5,791 bases of DNA from WYEN01 sp049976205 (GTDB lineage Archaea; Thermoproteota; Thermoprotei_A; Sulfolobales; AG1), in NCBI GenBank assembly GCA_049976205.1, contig JBMFIR010000057.1:1-5791 (forward strand), given 5' to 3'. This document shows, one piece after another, positions 5,259-5,791 of this stretch. The position numbers and the translations under genes are program-made. The notes beneath the pieces are model-generated. The model saw only the letters and a list, made by a program, of their open reading frames with translations, had not been told where the DNA came from and made no database searches. The stretch's first letter is position 1. Every line of letters begins with the position of its first letter.

Positions 5259-5791
5259 ATGATGAAAGCAACGATCCTTAGATACTTACTAGGTCTCATA
5301 CTAGTACTAACTCTATCATCAATAGTCGTGGCCTCCGGCGAAACATCTAAGGCAAGTATATTCATAGATGGGGACGGGGTCGCAACGCTCACAATGACTA
5401 TTTCTCTAAGCAGTGGGTTAAACATAATTAATCTACCCGTTAAACCAATTCAGGCAACCATAGTAACGAAGCCAGATGTATCATGGTTCTACAATAGTGC
5501 TAATGATACTCTGCTTATATTGAGCACCTCTTCCATGACCATAGAGATCAGCTATATAGTAAATACATCACTAAGCAACGGTGTATTAACACTAACAATA
5601 AATACTAAGCAACCAATAGATCTCATATTAAGTCCAAATATCCTACTACTCTCAGTCCCGGAGAATATAATAAGCTACAAGATACAAAGCGACGGTATAC
5701 AGATACTAACTATAAACGGCTCAGCCACTGTAAGCTATATAATCTCACAACCTCAACAAATAATAACACAACCAGCACCCACAACAACTAT
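5259..5791 (+). CDS. Exported beta-rich surface protein with two similar units, 3' end cut off
   Basis: An open frame of 177 codons runs from ATG 5259 off the right edge; I do not recognise the family. A signal peptide is clear: basic start (Lys3, Arg8), hydrophobic core at about 9-24, likely cleavage after Ala25. Residues 30-163 are beta-rich with no cysteine and three sequons (Asn82, 102, 153). Two stretches look related: 39-102 and 107-163 each begin GV-x-TLT and end with a Thr-(Ile/Val) strand leading into SYI(V/I). From residue 164 the sequence becomes rich in Gln, Pro and Thr (QPAPTTT at the edge), typical of a glycosylated linker before a further domain or a C-terminal membrane anchor, which would lie outside the window. 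The gene follows the 603-aa coiled-coil gene by 12 bases and has no promoter of its own, so the two are probably co-transcribed. An anchor or partner role for the coiled-coil protein is inference. Confidence 0.8.
   Translation, partial: MMKATILRYLLGLILVLTLSSIVVASGETSKASIFIDGDGVATLTMTISLSSGLNIINLPVKPIQATIVTKPDVSWFYNSANDTLLILSTSSMTIEISYIVNTSLSNGVLTLTINTKQPIDLILSPNILLLSVPENIISYKIQSDGIQILTINGSATVSYIISQPQQIITQPAPTTT

Noticed and set aside
4880..5425. Two minus-strand open frames (4880-5167 and 5225-5425)
   Set aside because: They are antisense to the beta domain of the 603-aa protein and to the start of the next exported protein, both of which have signal peptides and ribosome sites. The hydrophobic shadow translations arise from the antisense of Lys/Glu/Asn-rich codons.

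Overview
The window looks like a piece of a hyperthermophilic archaeal genome, most likely Thermoproteota (crenarchaea, Desulfurococcales-like). The reasons are AT-rich DNA with heavy AGA/AGG (Arg) and ATA (Ile) codon use, TTG start codons, Shine-Dalgarno sites matching the archaeal 16S tail (GAGGTG, GGTGAG, GTGATCC), TATA boxes of the form ATTAAATA with very short leaders, and exported proteins dense in N-glycosylation sequons. The lineage is an inference from style, not from a marker gene.

Layout. Positions 1-2729 (minus strand) hold most of a large glycoside hydrolase of family GH116, whose 3' end runs off the left edge. It has its own promoter in the 70-bp gap at 2730-2799. Positions 2800-3279 (minus) encode a 159-residue exported or membrane-anchored protein of unknown function. 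Positions 3280-3434 are a divergent intergenic region with back-to-back TATA boxes and two perfect 8-bp inverted repeats. Positions 3435-5246 (plus) encode a 603-residue exported, mostly helical/coiled-coil protein with 23 sequons and a C-terminal beta domain. Twelve bases later a second exported protein starts (5259 to the right edge, cut off). It has two similar beta-rich units followed by a Q/P/T-rich stretch that looks like a linker.

How they may work together. The plus-strand pair looks like a cell-envelope operon: one long, heavily glycosylated rod-like protein and one beta-sandwich protein that probably continues into a linker and perhaps a membrane anchor beyond the window. This recalls the stalk/anchor logic of crenarchaeal S-layers (SlaB, tetrabrachion), but I recognise no orthologue of those. 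The 159-residue protein is divergent from this operon and is also an envelope protein. The GH116 enzyme has no signal peptide and is probably cytoplasmic. Its family acts on beta-glucosides, beta-xylosides and in some archaeal members beta-N-acetylglucosaminides, so a role in turnover of glycans or glycosides is possible but unproven.

I see no tRNA, rRNA, CRISPR array or insertion sequence. The three complete intergenic regions are short, and no gene-free stretch exceeds 300 bases.
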